Part shown: piece by piece, positions 1-8,957 of the stretch
Layout: each line of letters opens with the position of its first letter
Position numbering within the stretch: the first letter of the stretch is position 1
Source of the DNA: Natronococcus sp. AD-5
Lineage (GTDB): Archaea > Halobacteriota > Halobacteria > Halobacteriales > Natrialbaceae
Length of the DNA: 64,000 nucleotides
NCBI RefSeq assembly: GCF_030734285.1
Contig: NZ_CP132295.1
Coordinates: 806,001 to 870,000 of the forward strand
Reading direction: 5' to 3'
Notes under the pieces: generated by a model
The model's input: the letters and a program-made list of their open reading frames with translations, nothing else
What the model was told of the DNA's origin: nothing
Database searches by the model: none
Made by a program: the position numbers and the translations under genes

Positions 1-238
1 CCGATACCTGCGTCTCCCGATCCGCATTGCGGGTCGAACAGGCACAGCCCGACCGAAGCCGGAACAGGAGTCCGACGGCGCCGAGGACCGCGAAAATCAC
101 CACGCCCTGTGCGATCCCGGCCGCCAGTCCGACGGTCGTTCCGCCGGTCACGGCGGCGGTCCCGGGTCCGATACAACAGAGGCTCGCGAGCCCCGCGAGC
201 CCGAGCAGCGACCGCCGAGAGGAGGTGTCCGAATCCAT
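1..238 (-). CDS. Small Cys-containing membrane protein (3' end outside window)
   Basis: Only the N-terminal 79 residues are inside the window. The ATG at 238 begins an acidic/arginine leader, MDSDTSSRRSLLG, followed by a hydrophobic stretch with adjacent cysteines (SLCCIGPG, about residues 21-28), a Gly/Ala-rich segment, a second hydrophobic helix (about 45-62) and a CAC motif at about 66-68. The Cys pair in one helix and CxC after the next resemble small mercury or copper transport proteins of the MerT kind, but the similarity is only in layout. It is divergent from the TRASH regulator and CopA, which suggests a metal-related role. I do not recognise the family with certainty. Confidence 0.6.
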   Translation of the reverse strand, partial: MDSDTSSRRSLLGLAGLASLCCIGPGTAAVTGGTTVGLAAGIAQGVVIFAVLGAVGLLFRLRSGCACSTRNADRETQVS

Positions 239-517
239 AACTGACCTTCCGGAAGCGAGACAAATACGCATTCGGACGATTTTCCGAGCCAGCGAATGCG
301 AGCTCGAGGCACCCCGAGCGTCCGTCCCTCGCGACCGGCACGCCAGAACTCGACACGACGAAGCGGGACTGTGAGCCGCCTCGAGCGATCGTCGCCGTCC
401 GATCGCCGACGGTTCGCGGTCGTCCGACGAACCTTGCATTCGTAGCTATTCTCCGATCGCACTTTCGATTCCAAACCGAAACCGGAGATATATCCCGAAT
501 CGGGACGTACGGTACCC
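239..517. promoter_or_regulatory. Divergent intergenic region upstream of the TRASH regulator
   Basis: This 279-base region separates the minus-strand membrane protein from the Lrp/TRASH regulator. No credible gene is seen. A TATA-like stretch (agatatatcc, about 486-495) lies about 25-30 bases before the ATG at 518, which fits a leaderless haloarchaeal promoter. Confidence 0.5.
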
Positions 518-1117
518 ATGCGAGACCTCGACGAAACCGATATGGAGATTCTGCGTCTGCTCGGTGAGGACGCCAGACGACCGTTCAGCGACATCGCCGA
601 GCAGGTCGGACTCTCCGGCCCGGCCGTCTCGGATCGCGTCCAGCGACTACAAGAGGCGGGCGTCATCAATCGCTTTACCGTCGACGTCGATCACTCGCAA
701 CTCCGGGCCGGCGTCCCGGTATTCGTTCGGTTATCGGGCGCAATCGGCTCCGTCGACGACCTCAGAGATCGGATCGACGGCGCCGACGCGGTCGAACACG
801 TGTTCGTCACCGCGGACGGTGAACTCTGGTTTTACGCCCGTGTACAGGTCGGAAACGTTCGCCAGTGGCTCGACGGGCTGGTCGGCGATGGCGATGACGG
901 CGACGATATCGACTACGCGGTAACGTTGATCGACGAGGTCGAGTGGCACCCCTCGCTCGACGGAACCGAGTTCGCGCTCACCTGCGCCGAGTGCGGCAAC
1001 ACCGTCGACAACGAAGGCGAGTCGACGAGCATCGACGGGCAACTGTATCACTTCTGCTGCCCGTCGTGTTTGAGTCGGTTCGAGGATCGCTACGCCCGTC
1101 TCGAGGAGAACGCGTAA
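518..1117 (+). CDS. Lrp/AsnC-type transcriptional regulator with C-terminal TRASH metal-sensing domain
   Basis: The 199-residue protein starts MRDLDETDMEILRLLGEDAR, a classic AsnC/Lrp winged helix (about 1-60, helix-turn-helix around FSDIAEQVGLSGPAVSDRVQ). A ligand/dimerisation-like middle follows (about 65-145). The C-terminal TRASH/YHS-type finger (about 150-190) has the pattern CAECGN...YHFCCPSCLSRFEDRY. In haloarchaea such proteins sit beside CopA and act as copper-responsive regulators. Here the gene lies 87 bases upstream of copA on the same strand. I infer that it senses copper through the CxxC and CCxxC cysteines and controls copA. Confidence 0.88.
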   Translation: MRDLDETDMEILRLLGEDARRPFSDIAEQVGLSGPAVSDRVQRLQEAGVINRFTVDVDHSQLRAGVPVFVRLSGAIGSVDDLRDRIDGADAVEHVFVTADGELWFYARVQVGNVRQWLDGLVGDGDDGDDIDYAVTLIDEVEWHPSLDGTEFALTCAECGNTVDNEGESTSIDGQLYHFCCPSCLSRFEDRYARLEENA

Positions 1118-1204
1118 TTAGTTCGGATTCGAAAGAACGGTTCGCCGCCTCCTTTGAATTTCTATCAGAAATAGAGGTAAGTGGAGGCCCCTTACGAGAC
1201 GATA

Positions 1205-3829
1205 GTGACTCAACGAACCACTCGCCTCGAGATCCAGGGGATGAGCTGCGCGAACTGTTCGCAGTCGATCACCGACGCCCTCGAGGGCATTGACGGGGTC
1301 TCGGAGGCGAGCATCAACTTCGCCACGGACGAGGGCTCCGTCGAGTACGATCCGGGGGAAGTATCGCTCGGGGAGATCTACGACGCGATTGACGACGCCG
1401 GCTACCACGCCGAGTCCGCCACTGCCTCGATCGGGATCGCCGACATGACGTGTGCGAACTGCGCCGACACCAACGAGGAGGCGCTTGAGCTGGTGCCCGG
1501 CGTCATCGAGGCGGAAGCGAACTACGCGACCGACGAGGCCCAGGTCGAGTTCAACCCCGCAGACGTCTCGCGGTCGGAGCTCTACGACACGGTCGAGGAG
1601 GCGGGCTACACGCCGATCCGCGACGACGACGGCGCCGAGGAGTCGGACCAGGAACGGCGCGACGCAGCCCGTCAGGAGGAGATTGACAAACAGCTCCGCC
1701 TGACGCTCTTCGGGGCGGCGCTATCGGCGCCGTTCCTGCTCTTCCTGACCGATCGGTTCCTGCTCGGCGGGAGCGTCTTCCCCGAGACCGTCTTCGGCCT
1801 CGAGTTCGAGTGGATCGGATTCCTGCTCGCGACGCCCGTCCAGCTCGTCCTCGGCAAACCGTTCTACGAGAACTCCTACAAGGCGATCGTGAAGAACGGC
1901 CGGGCGAACATGGACGTGCTCATCGCGCTTGGCTCGTCGACGGCGTACGTCTACAGCGTCGCCGTCCTACTCGGGCTGGTCGCGGGAGAGACGTACTTTG
2001 ACACCGCGGCGCTGATCCTCGTGTTCATCACGCTCGGGAACTACCTCGAGGCCCGCTCGAAGGGGCAGGCCGGCGACGCCCTTCGGAAGCTCCTCGAGAT
2101 GGAGGCCGAGACGGCCACGATCGTCGACGAGGACGGCACCGAGCGGGAGGTCCCGCTCGAGGACGTCGACGTCGGCGACCGGATGAAGGCTCGGCCCGGC
2201 GAGAAGATCCCGACCGACGGGGTCGTCGTCGAGGGACAGTCGGCCGTCGACGAGTCGATGGTCACCGGCGAGTCCGTCCCCGTCGAGAAGGGGGTCGATG
2301 ACGAGGTGGTCGGCTCGACGATCAACGAGAACGGCGTGTTGACCGTCGAGGCGACGAAGGTCGGCTCGGACACGGCGCTTCAGCAGATCGTCCAGACGGT
2401 CAAGGAGGCCCAGTCCCGCCAGCCGGAGATTCAGAACCTCGCCGACCGGATCTCGGCGTACTTCGTCCCCGCGGTCATCGCCAACGCCCTGTTCTGGGGC
2501 ACCGTCTGGTTCCTCTTCCCCGAGGCGCTGGCCGGCTTCGTCGACTGGCTCCCGCTGTGGGGACAGGTCGCCGGCGGACCGGCTCCGTCGGGCGGCTCCG
2601 TCTCGGTCTTCGAGTTCGCGATCGTCGTGTTCGCGTCGGCGGTGCTGATCGCCTGTCCCTGCGCGCTCGGACTGGCGACGCCCGCGGCGACGATGGTCGG
2701 AACGGCCATCGGCGCGCAGAACGGCGTCCTGTTCAAGGGCGGTGACGTCCTCGAGCGCGCGAAGGACGTCGACACGGTCGTCTTCGACAAGACCGGGACG
2801 CTCACGGAGGGCGAGATGGAGCTGACCGACGTCGTCGCCTTCGACGCGGCCGACCAACCGGTTCCCGACGGCGGGGCGGCAGCGGCCGACAGCGACTCCC
2901 CCGCCACACGCGACCGATTCACCGAGGACGACGTGCTCCGACTCGCTGCAGCGGCCGAGAGCGCCAGCGAACACCCGCTCGCTCGAGCCATCGTCGAAGG
3001 CGCCGAGGAACGCGGCCTCGCGGTGTCCGATCCCGAGTCCTTCGAAAACGTCCCCGGTCACGGCGTCCGAGCCACCGTCGACGGCGACGAGGTGCTCGTC
3101 GGGAATCGGAAGCTGCTCCGGGATAACGGAATCGACCCCGCACCCGCCGAGGAGACGATGGAGCGCCTCGAGAACGAGGGGAAGACGGCGATGCTCGTCG
3201 CCCGCGTGCCGGCCGGCACGGACGAGGGCGACCTCGCGGGCGTGGTCGCCGACGCCGACACCGTCAAAGCGAGCGCCGAAGAGGCGGTCGCCGCACTCCG
3301 CGAGCGCGGCATCGACGTGATGATGCTCACGGGCGACAACGAACGGACAGCTCGCGCCGTCGCCGAACGAGTCGGCATCGATCCGGAACACGTTCGCGCG
3401 GAGGTCCTCCCCGAGGACAAGTCCGACGCGGTCGAGGCGATCCAGGCCGAGGGTCGCGAGGCGATGATGGTCGGCGACGGCGTCAACGACGCGCCCGCGC
3501 TGGCCGTCGCGCACGTCGGCACGGCGATCGGCAGCGGAACGGACGTCGCCATCGAGGCCGCCGACGTGACGCTGATGCGCGACGATCCGGTCGACGTGGT
3601 GAAGGCGATCCGCATCTCCGACGCCACGCTCCAGAAGATCAAGCAGAACCTCGTCTGGGCGCTCGGCTACAACACGACGCTCATCCCGCTGGCCTCGCTC
3701 GGGCTACTCCAGCCGGTGTTGGCCGCCGCGGCGATGGCGTTCTCGAGCGTCTCCGTGCTGTCGAACAGTCTGCTGTTCCGCCGGTACGATCCCGATCACG
3801 ACTACGAGTTGCTCGGGTTCCTGCGCTGA
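1205..3829 (+). CDS. copA: Copper-translocating P-type ATPase
   Basis: P1B-type ATPase that exports Cu(I) at the cost of ATP, in the cytoplasmic membrane. Two N-terminal heavy-metal-associated domains carry GMSCANC (about residue 12) and DMTCANC (about 81). The transmembrane core has the CPC motif ([12 protein letters not shown]), the phosphorylation motif DKTGTLTEG, the actuator motif TGES and the hinge [12 protein letters not shown]. The length (about 874 residues) is normal. I prefer the GTG at 1205 (product begins [15 protein letters not shown]), since it puts the first HMA domain at the N-terminus. An in-frame GTG at 1181 would add eight residues. An acidic insert lies in the nucleotide-binding region after the DKTG motif (around 2850-2930). 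It sits directly downstream of the TRASH regulator. Confidence 0.95.
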   Translation: MTQRTTRLEIQGMSCANCSQSITDALEGIDGVSEASINFATDEGSVEYDPGEVSLGEIYDAIDDAGYHAESATASIGIADMTCANCADTNEEALELVPGVIEAEANYATDEAQVEFNPADVSRSELYDTVEEAGYTPIRDDDGAEESDQERRDAARQEEIDKQLRLTLFGAALSAPFLLFLTDRFLLGGSVFPETVFGLEFEWIGFLLATPVQLVLGKPFYENSYKAIVKNGRANMDVLIALGSSTAYVYSVAVLLGLVAGETYFDTAALILVFITLGNYLEARSKGQAGDALRKLLEMEAETATIVDEDGTEREVPLEDVDVGDRMKARPGEKIPTDGVVVEGQSAVDESMVTGESVPVEKGVDDEVVGSTINENGVLTVEATKVGSDTALQQIVQTVKEAQSRQPEIQNLADRISAYFVPAVIANALFWGTVWFLFPEALAGFVDWLPLWGQVAGGPAPSGGSVSVFEFAIVVFASAVLIACPCALGLATPAATMVGTAIGAQNGVLFKGGDVLERAKDVDTVVFDKTGTLTEGEMELTDVVAFDAADQPVPDGGAAAADSDSPATRDRFTEDDVLRLAAAAESASEHPLARAIVEGAEERGLAVSDPESFENVPGHGVRATVDGDEVLVGNRKLLRDNGIDPAPAEETMERLENEGKTAMLVARVPAGTDEGDLAGVVADADTVKASAEEAVAALRERGIDVMMLTGDNERTARAVAERVGIDPEHVRAEVLPEDKSDAVEAIQAEGREAMMVGDGVNDAPALAVAHVGTAIGSGTDVAIEAADVTLMRDDPVDVVKAIRISDATLQKIKQNLVWALGYNTTLIPLASLGLLQPVLAAAAMAFSSVSVLSNSLLFRRYDPDHDYELLGFLR

Positions 3830-3915
3830 ACGGTCGCGATCCGTGCGGGAGACGCTAGTTAGCAGTTAGCGGACGACCGTGACCGAACGGCCGGTCGCTC
3901 CGCGCAGTCTCGTTT

Positions 3916-4926
3916 TCAGTCGACGTTCACGAGCAGTTCGCGGGCGTTTTTCGAGAAGATCTTTCGAGCGTCGGTTTCGGAGGCGAGGTCATCGACGGAA
4001 CGAACGGCGTCGGCGAGTTCCTCCGCGGTGCGGACCTCCAGGGGAAAATCGGTCCCGAAAAGCACCTGCGAGGAGGGGAACTCCTCGAGGGTGGCTCGCA
4101 GCGGGGCCTGATAGCCGTGGTACCCCGACATCCGGATGTAGACGCGCTCTTCGAGCTGCGTGCGGAACGCCGCCCACTCTTTGACGTGCTCGTGGTCGCC
4201 CGGCCAGCGCTCCGTCTGGAAGTGGGCCTCGAGTCGACCGAGGTTGCTCGCGACGTTTCCGCCCGTGTGGTCGTACACCAGATCGAGGTTCGGATACCGA
4301 TCGAGCACTCCCTCGTGGACGACCTTGGTCAGGCTACCCATCAACGTCACTTCTCGACCGAATATCGCGTTGTTGCGGTACTCGTCACCCAGCACGTTGT
4401 GATCGGGATCCAGAGACGACTGCGTCCGCGGATGGACCATAAGCGGTGCGCCCCGCTCGGCGGCCACTTCGAGAACCGGTTCCACGTCTCGATCTACGAG
4501 TTCGACGCCGTCGTCGTTTATCGTCCCGATCACGCCGCCGTTGAACCCCTCGTCCAGACATCGTTCGAACTCCTCGGCGGCACCGTCTCCGACGTACCCG
4601 AACGGAATCGATGCCAGCGCACCCACGAAGTGATCGTACTCCCCCGCGATCTCGAGGAGGACGTCGTTCGCCTCGCGGTGTTGCTCAAGGTCGAAGTCGC
4701 CCTCGATGTAGGGCGGTGCGACGAGGACCGTCCCGGTGATCCCGGCAGCTGACTGGGTATCGACGTACGCCTCTGGATCGTCGTAGACGGGTCCTACGAG
4801 TTCCCCGAACCGCTCGAATTGCTCGGGTCGAAACGGCACCCGATCGGAGACGAGGTGACCGCCGAAGTCGATGATTTCGGGCGTTGTGTTCGACTGAGAA
4901 TCGGATCGTTCCGAGGACAGAGCCAT
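3916..4926 (-). CDS. Amidohydrolase family 2 protein (ACMSD-like metal-dependent hydrolase)
   Basis: A 336-residue TIM-barrel protein of the amidohydrolase_2 family. It begins MALSSERSDSQSNTTPEIIDFGGHLV, where the usual metal motif DxHxH is replaced by DFGGH, so one metal ligand is changed. Later signatures are present: PLMVHPRTQ (about 200), the conserved YDHTGGN segment and FGTDFPLEV near the C-terminus, with the catalytic-type Asp. Family members decarboxylate or hydrolyse small carboxylates. The substrate cannot be told from the sequence. It is monocistronic and convergent with copA. Confidence 0.8.
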   Translation of the reverse strand: MALSSERSDSQSNTTPEIIDFGGHLVSDRVPFRPEQFERFGELVGPVYDDPEAYVDTQSAAGITGTVLVAPPYIEGDFDLEQHREANDVLLEIAGEYDHFVGALASIPFGYVGDGAAEEFERCLDEGFNGGVIGTINDDGVELVDRDVEPVLEVAAERGAPLMVHPRTQSSLDPDHNVLGDEYRNNAIFGREVTLMGSLTKVVHEGVLDRYPNLDLVYDHTGGNVASNLGRLEAHFQTERWPGDHEHVKEWAAFRTQLEERVYIRMSGYHGYQAPLRATLEEFPSSQVLFGTDFPLEVRTAEELADAVRSVDDLASETDARKIFSKNARELLVNVD

Positions 4927-5152
4927 GGAGAATCGACGTAATCAGCGTCCGTAGATTTCTCCGCTGCAATTGCAACTATCGCACGGATCCGGGCCGTACC
5001 GCGTCGAGGCTACCGGGAGCCGAGTGGAAACCATCGACCGACTTCTCCGGCATCCGACCGTGGTGGATCGGGACGGGCGGGAACGATCGGCCGCCGCGAC
5101 CTCTTCGCTCGCCTGCAAAACGAACTTTGCCGACGTAGTTGTGTGCTAAATT

Positions 5153-5641
5153 GTGAATAGAAGACAATACCTCGCGGGAACGGGCGTACTGGTATCGAGC
5201 GGAGCGATCGGTGCTACGGAGACCGGTCGCGCACACCAGAACGACGATTCCTCCGATCGGACGGGCGAGGAGACGGACGACGGGCGAGGACCGGCGACCC
5301 GGACGGTCCTTCACCTCTCGAGCGACGACGCGGCGGAGCAAGAGATGGCGCTGATGAACGCGAAGAACCTCTCGGAGGACCCGACGGTCAACAACCGCGA
5401 GATCCGATTCGTCGCCAACATGCGGGCCATCTTCGCCTACGTCGAGGGCGAAACCGAGCACGCGGACCTCGTTCGATCCCTCGCGGAGTCGGGCGTCGAG
5501 TTCAAGGCGTGTGAAAACGCCATGGCGACGCTCGACGTCTCGGAGTCCGAACTCCTTCCGGTCGTCGACACGGTCCCCTCTGCAGTCGGGGAGATCGCCA
5601 AGCGTCAGGCGGAAGGGTACGGGTATCTGAAGGTCCCGTAA
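5153..5641 (+). CDS. Exported DsrE-family protein
   Basis: The 162-residue protein begins at GTG 5153 with a Tat signal (MNRRQYLAGTGVLVSSGAIG), then an acidic linker and a DsrE/DsrF-like domain (about 50-162). The typical features are ALMNAKNLSEDP, VRSLAESGVEFKACENAM (one conserved Cys, about 118) and the tail KRQAEGYGYLKVP. DsrE-type proteins carry or relay sulfur on a cysteine. A Tat leader means this one acts outside the membrane, unlike the cytoplasmic DsrE2 at 47.9 kb. A degraded SHOCT-domain frame follows directly. Confidence 0.82.
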   Translation: MNRRQYLAGTGVLVSSGAIGATETGRAHQNDDSSDRTGEETDDGRGPATRTVLHLSSDDAAEQEMALMNAKNLSEDPTVNNREIRFVANMRAIFAYVEGETEHADLVRSLAESGVEFKACENAMATLDVSESELLPVVDTVPSAVGEIAKRQAEGYGYLKVP

Positions 5642-5678
5642 GCGGTTCCGTCGGTCGGCGGGATCGCTCCCGCCGCTC

Positions 5679-6134
5679 GGCGGTGGTTTCGCGGCTGTCG
5701 GGTCGAACAGCACCTGGTTCTGGCTTCTCCCGGCGTTCGTCGTCGGGGCCGGGGCAGCGTGGGCACTGGCCGACAGCGAATCGAACGGACGTCCCGAGGA
5801 GTACGGTGAGACCTCGAGCGGTTCGACGAACGAAGCGGCGGCTTTGGATACTCTCAAACGGCAGTACGCGGTTGGCGAGATCGACGACACGGAGTTCGAG
5901 CACCGACTGGAGACACTACTGGAGAACGAGACGCTCGACGATGTCGAGAGTCGGCTGGATGTCGATTCCGAGACAGCAGGTGAAACCGCGAGCAAGGAGA
6001 AGCGAGAGCGTGGAGAAAAGCGAACCGGCAGGAAGGAGGCCCGCGACTCCGCTCGGCGAGCCCCAACTGGCCGATACGGATGCCACCGACCTGGAAAATC
6101 CCACCACGGGATGCACTCTCGTAGACGACGCTAA
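5679..6134 (+). pseudogene. SHOCT-domain membrane protein lacking a recognisable start
   Basis: An open frame runs from the DsrE stop to 6134. It encodes one hydrophobic helix (TWFWLLPAFVVGAGAAWALA), a linker, then a clear SHOCT segment, LKRQYAVGEIDDTEFEHRLE, with LLENETLDDVESRL after it. This is the usual order for haloarchaeal SHOCT membrane proteins. No ATG or GTG lies before the helix and an in-frame TGA sits at 5628-5630, inside the preceding gene. The arginine-rich last 40 residues do not look like the family. I infer loss of the 5' end, with a possible late frameshift. Confidence 0.5.
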
Positions 6135-6324
6135 TCGCTCGATTTTCACAGTGGAAGCTTCTCTGCCAGTTCGCTACTCTCGTGTCCACGCTGCTCGCTT
6201 TTACCGCCACTTCGGACAATCGCGTTTAGTTTGATATCCGATCGAACCGGTACGGGTACTCCGCAACCCAAATAGCCGAGGGCAACGCCGTGTAGGGGAA
6301 CTCCTGCACTCGTCATCGATCTCA

Positions 6325-7530
6325 TCACGATCCTTCCCGAGAAGTATATTCCCACGCGTCGGTATAGGCGCCGTAGAAGCGCCGGAGCATTCCGGCGTCG
6401 GAGATCAGTTCGATCGCGGTCGACGGTCGACCCGCGACGCGTCTCATTACGGCCGCGGGTCGGCGCGTGATGTCGTCGATCGTCAGCCCTTCGAGCGCCT
6501 CCGCGACGGACGCCAGGAGTTCGGGGTCTTCGTGTTCGACCCACGCGCCGCACATCAGCCGGGCGAGTCGGTACTCCGACCGCATCAGTTCGTACAGTTT
6601 CCGCGGATACGCCGACTCGTTCCCGTCCGCGATCAGCTCCGCGAGGAGGTACGCCGATCTGATCCCCTGACAGATCCCCTCGCCCTGATACCGGTTGGCG
6701 ATACCGGCCGCGTCGCCGACGAGAAACACGTTCTCCTCGGGATAGTAGACGCGGGCAGGGTCGAGGCTCGGCCCTCTCGGGATGGTGGCGACGTTCACGT
6801 CCGCCCGGTCCGGGACCGGGAACGAGTTCCGCTCGGCTGCGGCCTCGAGCGCGCCAAAGTAGTCGTCGGGCCGCCGGTCGCCCGCCCAGCCGATGCCCAC
6901 GTTCGCGTGGCCGTCGGACTTGGGGAACGCCTAGGCGTAACCGACGTATCCCTCGAAAAAGATCCGCGGTCGATTCGCGTACGCCGAGAAGTCGCCCTCG
7001 ACCGTCGCGTTGAGGGCGACCATGTCGCCGGTGTACTCGCGCGTAGTTCCCCTCGCTTTGAGCGTCAGAGACGGATGACTCGACGCGTCGACGATGTAGT
7101 CGTACGAGTCCACGATGTCCGCGTAGTCGTTCGGCGAGACCGATCGCCCGGTCCGGAACTCGACGCCTCTGGTTGCCAGTTCCTCCGCCCACCGCCGTTC
7201 GACGACGGGGCGCTCGCAGATGTATCCCGGCTCGCAACGTACGTTCGATTTCGCGAGCGGCGGGGCGTCGAGCGGCCGGTCCGTCCCGTCGTACACGCGG
7301 ATCTGGAACCCGTCGACGTCGTTGACGAATCCGTTTTCGGGCGTCTTCTCGAGCGGAACCAGCGTCGAGTCGTTGATCGCCTCGCCGCAGTCGACCCGCT
7401 TCTCGTCGTACTCCTGGCGTTCGTAGACGGTCACGCGGTCGACACCGGTTCGTCGGAACAATCCGGTCGCCGCCGCGAACCCGGAGACCGAGCCGCCGAT
7501 GACCGCGGCAGTCGACTGAGTGTCGTCCAT
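6325..7530 (-). pseudogene. FAD-dependent geranylgeranyl-reductase-type oxidoreductase, interrupted by an in-frame UAG
   Basis: The frame begins MDDTQSTAAVIGGSVSGFAAATG, an N-terminal FAD-binding fold, and continues for 401 codons with one interruption: codon 200 (6933-6931) is TAG. The flanking residues read GYVGYA-stop-AFPKSDGHANVGIG. In geranylgeranyl reductase-like flavoproteins this is the conserved GYAWxFPK element, so the codon was almost certainly TGG (Trp). The second half keeps the FAD-binding motif VFLVGDAAGIANRYQGEG and a normal C-terminus. No other damage is visible, which implies a recent nonsense mutation, an error in the sequence, or readthrough. Relatives reduce isoprenoid double bonds or other hydrophobic substrates. 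Confidence 0.8.
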
Positions 7531-7775
7531 GGCTGTACGCTCCCTACCGTAGCGAATCCGTCGACCGTAATGAGACTAGTCGATGCGGCACGAAAGCCGT
7601 ATACTCGGGGTTCGAGAGCGGTCTCGGTCGACGCTTCACTCTGGGTCCGCTCCCTCGAGGGGCCGACGCGGGCCGCCGGCGAACGCCGCGTCCCGGCGAC
7701 GACCGACGCGCCCTCGGCGCGTGCTTGCGACGAAATCCGGAAGCGATTTTCGGGATGACCCCAATACTGTACACG

Positions 7776-8261
7776 ATGACGTTGCTTATCGACCCCGCGC
7801 AGATCGGCCCGGACGACATCGGTGCGAAACAGACGACCCTCGAAATGGATCACGAGGAGGCGATCGCACACGTCCGCGAAGTGTTCACCGACACGGGGTT
7901 CGGCGTCCCCGTCGAGTTCTCCCCCTCGGAGTTGCTCAACGAGAAGGTCGACAGAGAGGCGCGAAGCGCCTCAAGCAGTCGGACGCAGTCCGACGACGCC
8001 GACCGCGACCCGTATTACGTGCTCGGCGCTTGTAACCCGGCGGTAGCCGACCGAGCGCTCGATGCCACTGACGGGAAACTCGGTGCGCTGTTCCCGTGTA
8101 ACGTCGTCGTCTGGGAGGAAGAGCCCGGTCGACAGCGCGTCTACCACGTCTCGATCATGCGAATCGCGCGACTCGTCGGGATGGCACCTGACGACGACGA
8201 GATGGCGGAGATCGTCGCCGAGACCGGCAAACTCGTCGATGAAGCGTTCGAGGAACTGTAA
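7776..8261 (+). CDS. DUF302-family protein with an inserted hairpin-encoded segment
   Basis: From the ATG at 7776 the product begins MTLLIDPAQIGPDDIGAKQT, as in haloarchaeal DUF302 proteins; an ATG at 7755 is possible. The DUF302 core is seen in MDHEEAIAHVREVFTDTGFG, DPYYVLGACNPAVADRAL and ALFPCNVVVWEE, with two conserved cysteines. The function of DUF302 is unknown. Members often occur beside redox and sulfur genes. Between NEKVD and ADRDPYY lies an Arg/Ser-rich insert (REARSASSSRTQSD) encoded by two tandem perfect inverted repeats. A methyltransferase starts two bases after the stop codon, so the two are probably co-transcribed. Confidence 0.8.
   Translation: MTLLIDPAQIGPDDIGAKQTTLEMDHEEAIAHVREVFTDTGFGVPVEFSPSELLNEKVDREARSASSSRTQSDDADRDPYYVLGACNPAVADRALDATDGKLGALFPCNVVVWEEEPGRQRVYHVSIMRIARLVGMAPDDDEMAEIVAETGKLVDEAFEEL
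7956..7994 (+). repeat. Two tandem 7-bp mini-hairpins inside the DUF302 gene
   Basis: GAGGCGC-GAA-GCGCCTC occupies 7956-7972 and GTCGGAC-GCA-GTCCGAC occupies 7978-7994. Both have perfect 7-base arms and 3-base loops. The insert keeps the reading frame and codes for an Arg/Ser-rich stretch that is out of place in this fold. It looks like a small palindromic insertion element that landed in a surface loop. Confidence 0.75.
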
Positions 8262-8263
8262 CA

Positions 8264-8824
8264 ATGGGCTACCACACGTTCGACGCCGAGCGAGCGGACA
8301 AGTTAGAGGAGGCCGGGCAGCGATACCAGTTCATCTCGGCCGAGGAACTGCTGTGGGCAGTATCACTCTCACCGGACGACACCGTCGCCGACCTCGGTAG
8401 CGGGACCGGCTTCTTCACCGACGACGTCGCGCCCCACGCCGGCGAGGTCTACGCGGTCGACGTCCAAGAGGAGATGCACGAGTACTACCGCGAGAAGGGC
8501 GTTCCGGAGAACGTCGTCCTCGTGACCAGCGACGTGAGCGACCTCCCGTTCGACGACGGCGGCGTCGACGCCGCGTTCTCGACGATGACCTACCACGAGT
8601 TCGCGAGCGACGACGTGCTTGCGGAGGTTCGGCGGGTCCTCGCTTCGCACGGGCGACTCGTGATTGTCGATTGGGCGTCGACCGGGACCGGCGAGGATGG
8701 TCCGCCAGTCGACGAACGGTACAGCGCCGACGAGGCGACAGATGCCCTCCGCGACGCCGGGTTCACTATCGAGCACGAGGCAGTCCGTCCGGAGACGTTC
8801 CTGTTGATCGCGACGCTCGAGTGA
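8264..8824 (+). CDS. Class I SAM-dependent methyltransferase
   Basis: The 186-residue Rossmann-type methyltransferase has motif I VADLGSGTGFFTDDVAP (about 42-58), the acidic motif II region VYAVDVQEEM, motif III-like DVSDLPFDDGGVDAAFS and the following segment ARRVLxxxGRLVIVDW-like. It fits the UbiE/Methyltransf_11 group. The substrate is unknown. The start ATG lies two bases after the DUF302 stop codon, indicating an operon with that gene. Confidence 0.87.
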   Translation: MGYHTFDAERADKLEEAGQRYQFISAEELLWAVSLSPDDTVADLGSGTGFFTDDVAPHAGEVYAVDVQEEMHEYYREKGVPENVVLVTSDVSDLPFDDGGVDAAFSTMTYHEFASDDVLAEVRRVLASHGRLVIVDWASTGTGEDGPPVDERYSADEATDALRDAGFTIEHEAVRPETFLLIATLE

Positions 8825-8957
8825 GCTCGCGTACGGCCTGTTCGAACGCAGTCGCGGTCTCCGGCAGGTCTCGAGGTCACATTTCTCGGACACGGGTCGG
8901 GATCTGTCCGCGCTGTCATGCCCCTCCTTTTTCCCGTCGGTCGTGGGCGATTTTGTG

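Noticed and set aside
1967-3514. Long open frame on the strand opposite copA (and similar long frames opposite other genes)
   Set aside because: High GC with strong third-position bias opens long shadow frames. This one has no domain or start context and covers a clear P-type ATPase.
7760-7773. CAATACTGTACAC just before the DUF302 start, considered as a motif B site
   Set aside because: One mismatch in the core, and the position directly at the start codon differs from the other sites. Too weak to include.
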